64,000 nt of DNA from Leifsonia xyli (GTDB lineage: Bacteria > Actinomycetota > Actinomycetes > Actinomycetales > Microbacteriaceae), in the NCBI GenBank assembly GCA_001647635.1, contig CP014761.1, positions 248,001-312,000 of the forward strand, read 5' to 3'. Below are positions 8,678-16,862 of this stretch, piece by piece (the stretch's first letter is position 1; every line of letters begins with the position of its first letter). Made by a program: the position numbers and the translations under genes. Under the pieces are notes generated by a model. It saw only the letters and a list, made by a program, of their open reading frames with translations, was not told the DNA's origin and ran no database searches.

Positions 8678-9682
8678 TTACGCGGGGCGCTTGGCGGGGG
8701 AGACGGTGAGGGCGGGGTCGGTTTCCGCTACGTCGCCGACGGCCTCGTCGATGCGCGCGAGCACGTCGCCCGAGAGGCGGATGCCCGCGGCCTCGGCGTT
8801 CGACTTCACCTGCTCGGGGCGGGATGCGCCCACGATCGCGCCGGCGACGTTCGGGTTCTGCAGCACCCACGCCACCGCGAGCTGCGCCATCGTGATGCCG
8901 AGCTCGTCGGCGATGGGCTGCAGGCGCTGCACCGCGGTGAGCACCTCGTCCTTCATGAAGCTCTGGATGGCGCCCGCGCCGCCCTTCTCGTCGGTGGCAC
9001 GGCTGCCCTCGGGCAGGGGAGCGCCCGGCTTGTACTTGCCGGTCAGCACGCCCTGCGCCACCGGCGACCAGACGATCTGCGAGATGCCGAGCTCGGCGGA
9101 GGTCGGCACGACCTTCTTCTCGATGACCCGCCACAGCATCGAGTACTGCGGCTGGTTCGAGATGAGCTGGATGCCGAGGTCCTTCGCGAGCGCGTGCCCG
9201 GCGCGGAGCTGGTCGGCCGTCCACTCGCTGACGCCGATGTACAGCGCCTTGCCTTGGCGGACCACGTCGGCGAACGCCTGCATGGTCTCCTCCAGCGGCG
9301 TCTCGGAGTCGTACCGGTGCGCCTGGTAGAGGTCGACGTAGTCGGTGCCGAGGCGCTGCAGCGAGCCGTCGATCGACTCGAGGATGTGCTTGCGCGACAG
9401 CCCGACGTCGTTGTGGCCCTTCGGCCCGGTGGGCCAGTAGACCTTGGTGAAGATCTCGAGCGACTGGCGGCGCTCTCCCGCGAGGGCGTCGCCGAGCACC
9501 TGCTCCGCGACCGTGTTGGCGTACGCGTCCGCCGTGTCGAAGGTGGTGATGCCGGCGTCGAGCGCCGCTCGCACCGACTGGGTCGCGGTGTCGTTCTCGA
9601 CCTGGGAGCCGTGCGTCAGCCAGTTGCCGTAGATGATCTCCGAGATCTTGATTCCGCTGTTGCCGAGGTACCTGAATTCCAT
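8678..9682 (-). CDS. Aldo/keto reductase
   Basis: A 334-residue NADPH-dependent aldo/keto reductase of the potassium-channel-beta/YghZ-like type. It begins MEFRYLGNSGIKISEI, contains FDTADAYANTVAEQVLGDAL (the catalytic Asp-Tyr pair), the Lys in TKVYWPTG, and the QAHRYDSETPLEETMQA substrate-side stretch. The C-terminal region VGASRPEQVKSNAEA binds the cofactor phosphate. It would reduce aldehydes or ketones in the cytoplasm; the substrate is unknown. It converges on the 7945-8604 gene across the class C hairpin. Confidence 0.92.
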   Translation of the reverse strand: MEFRYLGNSGIKISEIIYGNWLTHGSQVENDTATQSVRAALDAGITTFDTADAYANTVAEQVLGDALAGERRQSLEIFTKVYWPTGPKGHNDVGLSRKHILESIDGSLQRLGTDYVDLYQAHRYDSETPLEETMQAFADVVRQGKALYIGVSEWTADQLRAGHALAKDLGIQLISNQPQYSMLWRVIEKKVVPTSAELGISQIVWSPVAQGVLTGKYKPGAPLPEGSRATDEKGGAGAIQSFMKDEVLTAVQRLQPIADELGITMAQLAVAWVLQNPNVAGAIVGASRPEQVKSNAEAAGIRLSGDVLARIDEAVGDVAETDPALTVSPAKRPA

Positions 9683-9750
9683 GGCTTCACCGTATCCCGA
9701 TCCGGCGACGGGACGAGGCCGCTGTCGGCGGCAGGTGAGAAGCTGGAGGG

Positions 9751-11024
9751 GTGGGACGAGCGGACGGCAGCGAGCGGCAGGTGAGCGCGGCCGACGTCGA
9801 CGACTCGGAGGCCGGCATCCTGCACGTCGACATGGACGCGTTCTTCGCGTCGGTCGAGCTGCTGGAGCGTCCGGATGCCCGCGGCAAGCCCGCGATCGTC
9901 GGGCACGCGGGCGGCCGCGGTGTCGTCACGAGTGCGACCTACGAGGCCCGCCGTTACGGTGTCCGCAGCGCGATGCCGATGTCGCAGGCGCTGCGCCTGT
10001 GCCCGAACGCGATCATCCTGCCGCCGCACTACGAGCGCTACACCGAGTACTCGCGCAAGGTGATGGACATTTTCCACGAGGTGACGCCGCTGGTCGAGCC
10101 GCTGAGCATCGACGAAGCGTTCCTCGATGTGTCGGGGAGCAGGCGGCTGCTCGGCTCCCCGCGCCGCATCGCGGAGCTCATCCGCTCGCGCGTGCTCGAA
10201 GAGACCGGACTGACCTGCTCGGTCGGCGTCGCGGCGACGAAGTTCATGGCCAAGCTCGCGTCGGGCCGGGCGAAGCCCGACGGTCTGCTCGTCATCCCGA
10301 AGGCCGAGACCCTCAGCTTCCTGCGTCCGCTTCCCGTCGGAGCGCTGTGGGAGTCGGCGCCAGCACCCAGTCCTCTCTGGAGCGGATGGGGCTGCTCACC
10401 GTCGCAGACCTCGCCGACGCGCCGCTGCACGTGCTGCAGAAGGCCGTCGGCGACGCGAGCGGCCGCCGGCTGCGCGACCTCGCCAACGGCCGGGATCCAC
10501 GCCGGGTCATCACCGAGTCGCGTGAGAAGAGCATCGGCCACGAGAACACGTTCGGCACCGACGTCGGCGACCTCGATACGCTGCGCCGCGAGTTCCTGCG
10601 GCTCTCCGGACGGGTCGGGGAGCGACTGCGCAAGCACGGGATGGTGGCCCGCACGGTGGCCATCAAGGTCCGCTTCTCCGACTTCCGCACCATCACGCGG
10701 TCGCGCACCCTGGCCGAGCCCACGAACGTGGGACGACGCCTCTTCGAGGAGGCGTGGGATGTGTTCGACGCACTCGGCCTCGACGTGAGGCAGACGCCGC
10801 TGCGCCTGATCGGGGTGCGCGCCGAGCAGCTCCTCGACGCCGGGGGAGACGCCCTCGCGCTGTGGGATCCCGACGAGGAGTGGCGCGAGACCGAGCGCAC
10901 GCTGGACGCCGTGAGCGCCCGCTTCGGCCGCGGCATGATCGGTCCGGCGTCGCTCGTGCGCCGGTCGAAGGACGCGGACGAGGAGGAGCGCGACGGGCGC
11001 AACCCCAAGTACGTCAGCGACTGA
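9751..11024 (+). pseudogene. dinB: DNA polymerase IV, interrupted by one frameshift
   Basis: A Y-family translesion polymerase. The catalytic palm is clear in the first frame: HVDMDAFFASVE (metal-binding Asp residues), SATYEARRYGVRSAMP, and PLSIDEAFLDVSG (second acidic pair), then TCSVGVAATKFMAKLAS. After PLPVGALW the frame shifts; GVGASTQSSLERMGLLTVADL (helix-hairpin-helix region) and the little-finger domain continue in another frame to 11024. One extra G in the GGG at 10349-10351 rebuilds TGG-GGA-GTC and a full-length ~424-residue enzyme. The start is uncertain: GTG at 9751 (GGAGGG directly adjacent) or GTG at 9781. Confidence 0.88.
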
Positions 11025-11067
11025 TCGGGGCCTGTCGTCCGCACGCCGGGAGCGCTAGCGTGGCCCC

Positions 11068-11394
11068 ATGACGAACTTCTCGCTGAAACTCGCCGAGACC
11101 GTGACCGGTTCCGGCATCAAGTCGGTCTACGGCGAGCCGGTCGTCGTCGACGGGACGACCCTCGTGCCGGTCGCGGCCGTGCAGTTCGGCTTCGGCGCCG
11201 GCGGAGCAGGCGACGAGAACGCGCCCGGCGGCGCGGGCGGCGGCGGCATCGCTATCCCCTTCGGCGCCTACGTCTCGGACGAGCTGGGCCTGCGCTTCCG
11301 CCCGAACCTGATCACCCTGATCGTCGTCGCGATCCCGTTCGTGTTCGTGACCGGCTTCGCCTGGTCGCGGGTGATCCGCGCGCTCAAGAAGTAG
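11068..11394 (+). CDS. GerW/YtfJ-like small protein with C-terminal membrane anchor
   Basis: The 108-residue product resembles the GerW (YtfJ) sporulation-protein family, which is widespread in non-sporulating actinobacteria: VYGEPVVVDGTTLVPVAAVQFGFG, a Gly-rich middle, then a hydrophobic segment PNLITLIVVAIPFVFVTGFA near residues 80-99 that probably anchors it in the membrane. Function in non-sporulating species is unknown. It lies just upstream of the TPP riboswitch but is a separate unit. Confidence 0.65.
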   Translation: MTNFSLKLAETVTGSGIKSVYGEPVVVDGTTLVPVAAVQFGFGAGGAGDENAPGGAGGGGIAIPFGAYVSDELGLRFRPNLITLIVVAIPFVFVTGFAWSRVIRALKK

Positions 11395-11427
11395 AACCGC
11401 CTCGGCCGGGCTACACTGGGTCCCGAA

Positions 11428-11513
11428 CACGGGAGTCCGGTGAGCCGGGCTGAGAGGAGACTTCTCCAAGTCTCGACCGTCGAACCTGATCTGGGTCATG
11501 CCAGCGCAGGGAG
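11428..11513 (+). ncRNA. TPP riboswitch (THI element)
   Basis: The two conserved TPP-aptamer blocks are plain: GGTGAGCCGGGCTGAGAGGA near 11439-11458, which holds the CUGAGA pyrimidine-sensor core, and ACCTGATCTGGGTCATGCCAGC near 11483-11504 followed by GCAGGGAG, the pyrophosphate-sensor half. It precedes a thiamine-precursor importer, the expected target. Thiamine pyrophosphate binding should switch the operon off. Limits are approximate because the closing P1 stem is short. Confidence 0.93.
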
Positions 11514-11528
11514 GCCATTCTCACATCC

Positions 11529-11560
11529 CGTGCCCTGTTCCATTCGACTGAAAGGGCACG
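11529..11560 (+). promoter_or_regulatory. Candidate Shine-Dalgarno-sequestering hairpin of the TPP riboswitch
   Basis: CGTGCCCT (11529-11536) and AGGGCACG (11553-11560) form a perfect 8-bp stem. The 3' arm contains the GGG of the AAAGGG ribosome-binding site that precedes the GTG start at 11565. There is no U-tract, so translation control rather than termination is the likely output of the riboswitch. This is inference from complementarity; the competing anti-sequestor pairing was not identified. Confidence 0.6.
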
Positions 11561-11564
11561 AACA

Positions 11565-12188
11565 GTGCACGCAACTCTTCTCTCCGCGGGCGCACGCCCG
11601 CGTACCCTCCGCTGGCGGGTCGTCGACATCGTCGTCGCCAGTGTCGTGGCCGTCGCCTCGGGCGTCGTCTTCTGGGTCTGGGGCATCCTCCAGAACCCGA
11701 TCTCGGGACCGGTCGGCGCCGTCCTGCCCGGTTTCCAGGGCATCCTGAACGGGCCGTGGCTCTTCGCCGGGGTGCTGGTCGCCCTCATCGTCCGCAAGCC
11801 CGGCGCCGCGCTCTACGGTGAGCTGGTCGCCGCGATCGTCTCGGCATTGATCGGGACGCAGTGGGGCTTCGCGACGCTGCTCTCCGGTGTCGTGCAGGGC
11901 CTGGGCGCCGAGATCGTCTTCGCGCTCTTCCTGTACGCGAACTGGCGGCTGGTGCCGGCGCTGCTCGCCGGCGCCGGTGCGGGGCTCGCGGAGTCGATTC
12001 TCGACCTCCTCTACTGGTACCCGGGCTCGAAGGCCGGGTTCGCCATCACGTACACGATCACGACGACCGTCTCCGGCCTGGTCGTCGCCGGTCTCGGCTC
12101 GTGGCTGCTGGTCCGCGCGCTCGCCAAGACGGGTGCGCTGAGCCGCTTCGCGGCGGGCCGGGAGGCGCGGAAGGCCGTCCGGGTCTGA
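11565..12188 (+). CDS. ykoE: YkoE-family ECF transporter substrate-binding (S) component
   Basis: The 207-residue integral membrane protein has about six hydrophobic segments (VVDIVVASVVAVASGVVFWVW first, from about residue 20) and the YkoE-like FQGILNGPWLFAGVLVALIVRKPGAALYGE stretch (shown here from residue ~50). YkoE proteins capture hydroxymethylpyrimidine or thiamine for an energy-coupling-factor importer. The GTG start at 11565 follows AAAGGG. The TPP riboswitch upstream and the ATPase and T component downstream support the substrate assignment. Confidence 0.9.
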   Translation: MHATLLSAGARPRTLRWRVVDIVVASVVAVASGVVFWVWGILQNPISGPVGAVLPGFQGILNGPWLFAGVLVALIVRKPGAALYGELVAAIVSALIGTQWGFATLLSGVVQGLGAEIVFALFLYANWRLVPALLAGAGAGLAESILDLLYWYPGSKAGFAITYTITTTVSGLVVAGLGSWLLVRALAKTGALSRFAAGREARKAVRV

Positions 12189-12193
12189 CGGAG

Positions 12194-13705
12194 ATGATCG
12201 CAGGACAGCCGGCCCCGGTCGCCGTTCGGGTCGACGGCTGGGGCTGGCGCTATTCGGGGCGCACCGCGTGGGCGGCGCGCGGGATCGATCTGGCCATCGA
12301 GCCGGGCGAGCGCGTGCTGCTGCTCGGCGCGTCCGGTGCGGGAAAGAGCACCCTGCTCGCCGGACTGGCCGGCGTGCTCGACGGCGACGACGACGGAGAG
12401 TCGGAGGGCGCGCTCGCGATCGGCGGGCAGGCGCCGGCCGAAGCGCGCGGGATGGCCGGGCTGCTGCTGCAGGATCCGGACGCCCAGGTCATCCTCGCCC
12501 GGGTGGGCGACGACGTCGCCTTCGCCGGCGAGAACCTCGGCGTGCCCCGTGACGAGCTGTGGACGCGCGTGCATCACGCACTCGACGCGGTCGGCCTCGA
12601 TGTGCCGCTCGACCGTCCGACCGCGCAGCTCTCGGGCGGGCAGAAGCAGCGGCTGGCGCTGGCCGGCCTGCTCGCGATGCGCAGTGGCCTCCTGCTGCTC
12701 GACGAGCCTACGGCGAACCTCGACCCCGACGGGGTGCTGGAGGTGCGGGATGCGGTGCGCGCGGCCCTCGACGCCACCGGCGCCACGCTGGTGGTCGTCG
12801 AGCACCGGGTGGCTGTCTGGCGCGACCTGGTGACGCGGGTCGTCGTGCTCGGCGCGGACGGGGGAGTCCTGGCCGACGGCGACCCCGACACCGTGCTGCG
12901 GGACGCGGCCGGCGAGCTGCGCCGGGCGGGCGTGTGGCTGCCCGGCACGCCCGTCCCCGAGGCGCCCATCGTGGCGGAGGGCTCTCCTCTGCTGACCGCG
13001 CGGTCGCTGGCGTTCGGACGCGGGCCGGCCGTGACGCGTGGCCGACGGCGCGACCGTGCGCGAGCGCGCGACGCGGCGGCCGCGGTCGGGCATCCCGTCG
13101 ACGTGGACCTGCGCGAGGGGTCTGCGCTCGCCCTCACCGGGCGCAACGGCGCGGGCAAGTCGACGCTCGCGCTCACGCTCGGCGGACTGCTGCCGCCGGT
13201 GGCCGGCTCGGTGACCGCGGAGCCGACCCTCGCCGCCGATGCCCCACCCGATCCCGCCGGGTGGCGGTCGCGCGAGCTGCTGACGCGCATCGGGAGCGTC
13301 TTCCAGAATCCCGAGCACCAGTTCATCGCCTCCACCGTCCGGGAGGAGCTGGCCGCCGGCCCGCGCGGCCTCCGGCTGCCCGAGGCCGAGGTGGCGGGGC
13401 GTGTGGACGAGCTGCTCGGCCGCCTCTCGCTGAACGCCGTCGCGGAGGCGAACCCGTTCACCCTCTCCGGCGGCCAGAAGCGTCGGCTCTCGGTCGGCAC
13501 GGCCCTCGCCACGCGCCCGCGCCTGCTGGTGCTCGACGAACCGACGTTCGGGCAGGATGCGCGCACCTGGGAGGGCCTCGTCGCCCTTCTCGCGCAGCTC
13601 AGGGCCGACGGCCACGCGGTGGTCGCCGCGACCCATGACGCCGAGTTCGTAGCCGCGATCGGCGCGTCCTCCCTCCGGCTGGACACCGCGGAGGTCATCG
13701 CATGA
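12194..13705 (+). CDS. ykoD: ECF transporter ATPase with two fused ABC domains (YkoD-type)
   Basis: A 503-residue tandem ATPase that powers the thiamine/HMP importer. Domain 1 has Walker A GASGAGKST (about residues 45-53), signature LSGGQKQ and Walker B LLLLDEPTANLD. Domain 2 has GRNGAGKST, a QNPEHQF Q-loop, LSGGQKRR and LLVLDEPTFGQD. Between them an Arg/Ala-rich insert (around residues 280-300) is less conserved. The start at 12194 lies five bases after ykoE; the stop overlaps the T component gene by four bases. Confidence 0.92.
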   Translation: MIAGQPAPVAVRVDGWGWRYSGRTAWAARGIDLAIEPGERVLLLGASGAGKSTLLAGLAGVLDGDDDGESEGALAIGGQAPAEARGMAGLLLQDPDAQVILARVGDDVAFAGENLGVPRDELWTRVHHALDAVGLDVPLDRPTAQLSGGQKQRLALAGLLAMRSGLLLLDEPTANLDPDGVLEVRDAVRAALDATGATLVVVEHRVAVWRDLVTRVVVLGADGGVLADGDPDTVLRDAAGELRRAGVWLPGTPVPEAPIVAEGSPLLTARSLAFGRGPAVTRGRRRDRARARDAAAAVGHPVDVDLREGSALALTGRNGAGKSTLALTLGGLLPPVAGSVTAEPTLAADAPPDPAGWRSRELLTRIGSVFQNPEHQFIASTVREELAAGPRGLRLPEAEVAGRVDELLGRLSLNAVAEANPFTLSGGQKRRLSVGTALATRPRLLVLDEPTFGQDARTWEGLVALLAQLRADGHAVVAATHDAEFVAAIGASSLRLDTAEVIA

Positions 13706-14481
13706 CCCTCGTGCAGCCGGTGCGGACCGGTCCGCTCGCCACCCTGAACCCGGTGGCGAAGCTCGGCGCCGCGCTCATCGTCACGCTCGCGCTGCTGCTC
13801 TCCATCGACCCGGTCTCCGCCGGGGTCGCCTTGGGGCTGGAGCTGGTGCTCCTGCTGTTCGCGGGTCTCCCGGTGCGCACCATCGTCACGCGGACGGCCC
13901 CGGTCTGGATCGCCGCGCCGCTGGCCGGGCTCACCACCCTCCTCTACGGGCAGACCTCCGGCACCGTCTACGTGCAGTGGTGGGCCGTCGAGATCAGCGA
14001 CGGGTCGATCGCGCTGGCGTGGGCGACCGCCCTGCGGGTGCTGGCGATCGGCATCCCGGCCGTGCTGCTGTTCGTCACGATCGACCCCACCGACCTCGCC
14101 GACGGGCTGGGGCAGCTGCTGCGGCTGCCGGCGCGCTTCGTGATCGGCGCGCTGGCCGGGCTGCGACTGATCGGGCTCTTCGCCGAGGACTGGCGCGCGC
14201 TCACGCTGGCCCGTCGCGCCCGCGGCGTGGCCGAGTCCGGGGCGGTCCGCCGCTTCGCCGGCCAGGCGTTCGCCCTGTTCGTGCTGTCGCTCCGGCGCGG
14301 GACGAAGCTGGCGACGGCGATGGAGGCGCGTGGCTTCGGCGCCGATGCGACGCGGACCTGGGCACGACCCTCCGTCTTCCGAGCCCGGGACTGGGCGACC
14401 CTTGCCGTCGCGCTGCTCCTGGCGGGAGTTGCCGTCGGCGCAGCCATCACCCTCGGGACGTGGAATGCCCCCTTCAGCTGA
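13702..14481 (+). CDS. ykoC: ECF transporter transmembrane (T) component (YkoC-type)
   Basis: A 259-residue EcfT/CbiQ-family membrane protein. It has N-terminal helices, LNPVAKLGAALIVTLALLLS near the start, and the cytoplasmic coupling motifs: LARRARG near residues 172-178 (A-R-G type) and MEARGFGAD near 208-216, which contact the ATPase. It completes the YkoE/D/C importer. The start overlaps the ATPase stop (ATGA) and its own stop lies 17 bases inside the next gene. Confidence 0.9.
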   Translation: MTLVQPVRTGPLATLNPVAKLGAALIVTLALLLSIDPVSAGVALGLELVLLLFAGLPVRTIVTRTAPVWIAAPLAGLTTLLYGQTSGTVYVQWWAVEISDGSIALAWATALRVLAIGIPAVLLFVTIDPTDLADGLGQLLRLPARFVIGALAGLRLIGLFAEDWRALTLARRARGVAESGAVRRFAGQAFALFVLSLRRGTKLATAMEARGFGADATRTWARPSVFRARDWATLAVALLLAGVAVGAAITLGTWNAPFS

Positions 14482-15100
14482 ACCCCTCGAGGGCGGCGTG
14501 GCCCTGGACGCGCTCGACGCGGCCGTGGTCACCGCGGTCGCAGCCGCCGAAGACGCTGGACGCACCCCGGTCATCCTGATCGACGGGCCCAGCGGGGCAG
14601 GGAAGAGCTCGCTCGCCGACCTGCTGCTCGCGCGGTGGCCGGCGGACGGCGTCCCGCGACTGGTGCGGATGGACGACCTCTACCCGGGATGGGACGGCCT
14701 GGGCGCCGGAAGCGCGGCCGTCGGGCGCGACCTCCTCGGACCGCTCCGGACCACCGGCCGGGGAACCTGGGAGCGCTGGGACTGGGAGCACCATCGTCCC
14801 GCCGAGCGGCACACGGTCGCGGGCGGCGAGCCGCTCGTGATCGAGGGATGCGGCACGCTGTCCCGCGAGAACGCCTCCCTCGCCGACCTCACTGTCTGGC
14901 TGCACGCCGACGACGCGCTGCGCAAGCGGCGCGCCCTGGCCCGGGACGGCGAGACCTTCGCCGTGGAGTGGGACCGCTGGCAGGCGCAGTTCGATCGCTT
15001 CGTCGAGCGCGAGCATCCGCTCCACCACGCCGCGCTGGTCCTCGACGTGACGGGTGCGGGCCTCGCGGAATCCCGACCAGGGACTACGGTGGAGGCATGA
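14465..15100 (+). CDS. P-loop kinase-like protein in the thiamine-importer operon
   Basis: A 211-residue protein with Walker A DGPSGAGKSSLADLLLARW near residues 40-57, an MDDLYPGWDGL lid/acceptor stretch near 72-82, and VIEGCGTLSRENA in the position of the uridine-kinase Walker B region. The overall arrangement is that of uridine-kinase/phosphoribulokinase-like P-loop kinases. The substrate is unknown. Its start overlaps the ykoC stop by 17 bases and its stop overlaps the next start (ATGA), so it is translationally linked to the TPP-riboswitch operon; a role with thiamine or its precursors is inference only. Confidence 0.75.
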   Translation: MPPSAEPLEGGVALDALDAAVVTAVAAAEDAGRTPVILIDGPSGAGKSSLADLLLARWPADGVPRLVRMDDLYPGWDGLGAGSAAVGRDLLGPLRTTGRGTWERWDWEHHRPAERHTVAGGEPLVIEGCGTLSRENASLADLTVWLHADDALRKRRALARDGETFAVEWDRWQAQFDRFVEREHPLHHAALVLDVTGAGLAESRPGTTVEA

Positions 15101-15375
15101 CCGACGCACGACAGGACCCCGAATACATCGTCGAGTACGTCGACGGCCCGCTCGTCGGGCAGACCGACCGCCGCTTCCTGGTCGACGGCGAGGTGGACGA
15201 GCGCATCGGCGTGATCGCCGCCGTCGAGGGCCTCGAGTCCACGTTCTGGTACGTGGCCGGCGACCGTCGTCAGTCCGGCGACGACCTCCTCGTGGAGTAC
15301 CACTTCGACCAGCCCGACTCCGACCCGGTGGAGGCCGACCAGGAGGACGAGTCGATCTTCGGCTACGGCGCCTGA
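15097..15375 (+). CDS. Small acidic conserved hypothetical protein (92 aa)
   Basis: An acidic, soluble 92-residue protein (YIVEYVDGPLVGQTDRRFLVDG..., ending in an Asp/Glu-rich tail DEESIFGYGA-like). It is probably a small beta-rich protein. No family recognised. Its ATG overlaps the kinase stop by four bases, so it is the last gene of the TPP-riboswitch transcript. It stops 19 bp before a convergent gene. Confidence 0.65.
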   Translation: MTDARQDPEYIVEYVDGPLVGQTDRRFLVDGEVDERIGVIAAVEGLESTFWYVAGDRRQSGDDLLVEYHFDQPDSDPVEADQEDESIFGYGA

Positions 15376-15394
15376 GGCGTCACCGCCGGCCGGC

Positions 15395-15748
15395 TCACGC
15401 CCAGCCGAGCTCGTGCAGCCGGTCGTCGTCGATGCCGTAGTAGTGCGCGATCTCGTGCACCAGCGTGATGTGGATCTCGTCGCGCAGCTCGTCCTCATCC
15501 GCGCTGATCGCGAGCAGAGGTTCCCGGTACAGGATGATGCGGTCCGGCATCTCGCCGAACCCGTACGCGTCGCGCTCGGTGAGCGCGACGCCGTCGTACA
15601 GGCCGAGGAGGTCGAGCGAGCCGTCCTCCGGGCGGTCCTCGACGACGAACACGACGTTGTCGAGCCCGTCGACCATCTCGTCCGGCAGTTGATCGAGCTC
15701 GTCCGTGACCAGGGCCTCGAACGCCTCCGGACCGAGCGACAGGCTCAC
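15395..15748 (-). CDS. Small metallopeptidase (zincin-like, HExxH)
   Basis: A 117-residue protein of the metallopeptidase family with the short zincin fold found across actinobacteria (FEALVTDELDQLPDEM near the start; HITLVHEIAHYYGIDDDRL near the end). HEIAH near residues 98-102 is the zinc and catalytic motif. The GTG at 15748 is chosen because it gives the normal N terminus; longer in-frame readings run into the MetE-like gene upstream. Only seven bases separate it from that gene, so they are co-transcribed. Confidence 0.85.
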   Translation of the reverse strand: MSLSLGPEAFEALVTDELDQLPDEMVDGLDNVVFVVEDRPEDGSLDLLGLYDGVALTERDAYGFGEMPDRIILYREPLLAISADEDELRDEIHITLVHEIAHYYGIDDDRLHELGWA

Positions 15749-15755
15749 CGTCGGC

Positions 15756-16808
15756 TCACCAGGCCTCGGCGACGGCGGCGTGCAGGTCGAGCAGGGGAGC
15801 GGTCCGCTCGCTCGGTCCGCGGCCGAAGCCGCACTCCGTGCCGACGCCGAACGCCGTGAGCGCGGTCGCGGCTGCCGCCGCCCGGCGCTGCGCGCCCTCC
15901 ACACCGTCCTCGTGGTGGATGAGGCCGAGGTACAGCTCGGTGCCCTCGGACACCGCAACCGACGCCAGAGGCGCGAAGTACGCGGCGTCGTCGCGTTCGA
16001 TGGGCACCGGCAGGTGCACCCAGGTCACGGGACGCGGCGCCTGCGACAGGATGCCGTCGAGCACCTCCGCGAGGTGGCCGGCGTCGGTCGGCTGCACGAA
16101 GTGCTGCTCCTCGACGTCGCCGTAGCAGAGGTGGTAGCCGACCTGCACGTCGGCGGGGACGGCCGCGGCCTGTCGGGCGGCGCGCTCCAGCACACCGGCG
16201 AGCACGTCGTCGCCGAACCACGAGGGCATCCGGCCCTCGAGCAGGGCGAACTCGACGGCCGTATCCCACTGGATCGCGAGGTCTTCATGCGGGATGCCGT
16301 CCAGGACCCGCTGCAGCTCGCCGAACAGCGCCCGCTCGTAGGCGGGCTCGAGGGCCGCGCGGTCCTCCGGCACGACGAACGGGCCGATGACGCCGGCCGG
16401 GGTCGGGAGAGAGACCTGGAAGCGCGTGCCCGGCGCGATCGCGCCCTCGTCGCGCAGCCGCCGGAACGTCTCGTACGAGTCCAGCGCAGCCTCGGCGTAG
16501 CCGAGGTCGGGGAAGACCAGCTCGTCGGCGGAGACGCCCTCCTCGAGCCGGAAGGGTCGTCCGTCGAACACCCCGCGCAGCAGGTGCGGCTCGCCGGGCA
16601 TGCGCGAGAGGCCGCGCACCTCATCCAGCCGCTTGGTCTGGAACTGCACCCAGTAGAAGCGCTCACCGACCTCGCCGTCGGGGATGCGGCGCAGCTGCGG
16701 CCCGAGGTGGGAGCTGACGGTGCGGAGCACGGTCTCGGCGTCGGGCAGGTTGACGCTGCCGACGAGGTGCGCGCCGCGGATGACGGGAGAGGCGGTGGGG
16801 GTGGTCAC
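15756..16808 (-). CDS. MetE/UROD-like TIM-barrel protein
   Basis: A 350-residue protein with the fold pattern of cobalamin-independent methionine synthase C-terminal domains: RIPDGEVGER near residues 40-49, LPTPAGVIGPF near 134-144, VGYHLCYGD near 223-231, and TECGFGRG near 323-330, where His and Cys are positioned like MetE zinc ligands. It lacks the MetE N-terminal half and is probably a corrinoid-independent methyltransferase-like enzyme of unknown substrate. GTG start at 16808. Confidence 0.72.
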   Translation of the reverse strand: MTTPTASPVIRGAHLVGSVNLPDAETVLRTVSSHLGPQLRRIPDGEVGERFYWVQFQTKRLDEVRGLSRMPGEPHLLRGVFDGRPFRLEEGVSADELVFPDLGYAEAALDSYETFRRLRDEGAIAPGTRFQVSLPTPAGVIGPFVVPEDRAALEPAYERALFGELQRVLDGIPHEDLAIQWDTAVEFALLEGRMPSWFGDDVLAGVLERAARQAAAVPADVQVGYHLCYGDVEEQHFVQPTDAGHLAEVLDGILSQAPRPVTWVHLPVPIERDDAAYFAPLASVAVSEGTELYLGLIHHEDGVEGAQRRAAAAATALTAFGVGTECGFGRGPSERTAPLLDLHAAVAEAW

Positions 16809-16819
16809 CTGCGCGAGTC

Positions 16820-16849
16820 TACCGGCGGGGCGGCAAGGCCCCGCCGGTA
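16820..16849 (-). terminator. Hairpin terminator after the transglycosylase-like gene
   Basis: TACCGGCGGGGC (16820-16831) pairs perfectly with GCCCCGCCGGTA (16838-16849) around a 6-nt loop. It lies just downstream of the minus-strand gene ending at 16863 and 11 bp before the next minus-strand gene. There is no clear U-tract, which is common in actinobacterial terminators. Confidence 0.75.
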
Positions 16850-16862
16850 CCTCGCAGGCGGA

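Noticed and set aside
9751..11024. Decaying pseudogene of dinB
   Set aside because: Apart from one base the coding region is fully conserved, with both catalytic acidic motifs and no other stop codon.
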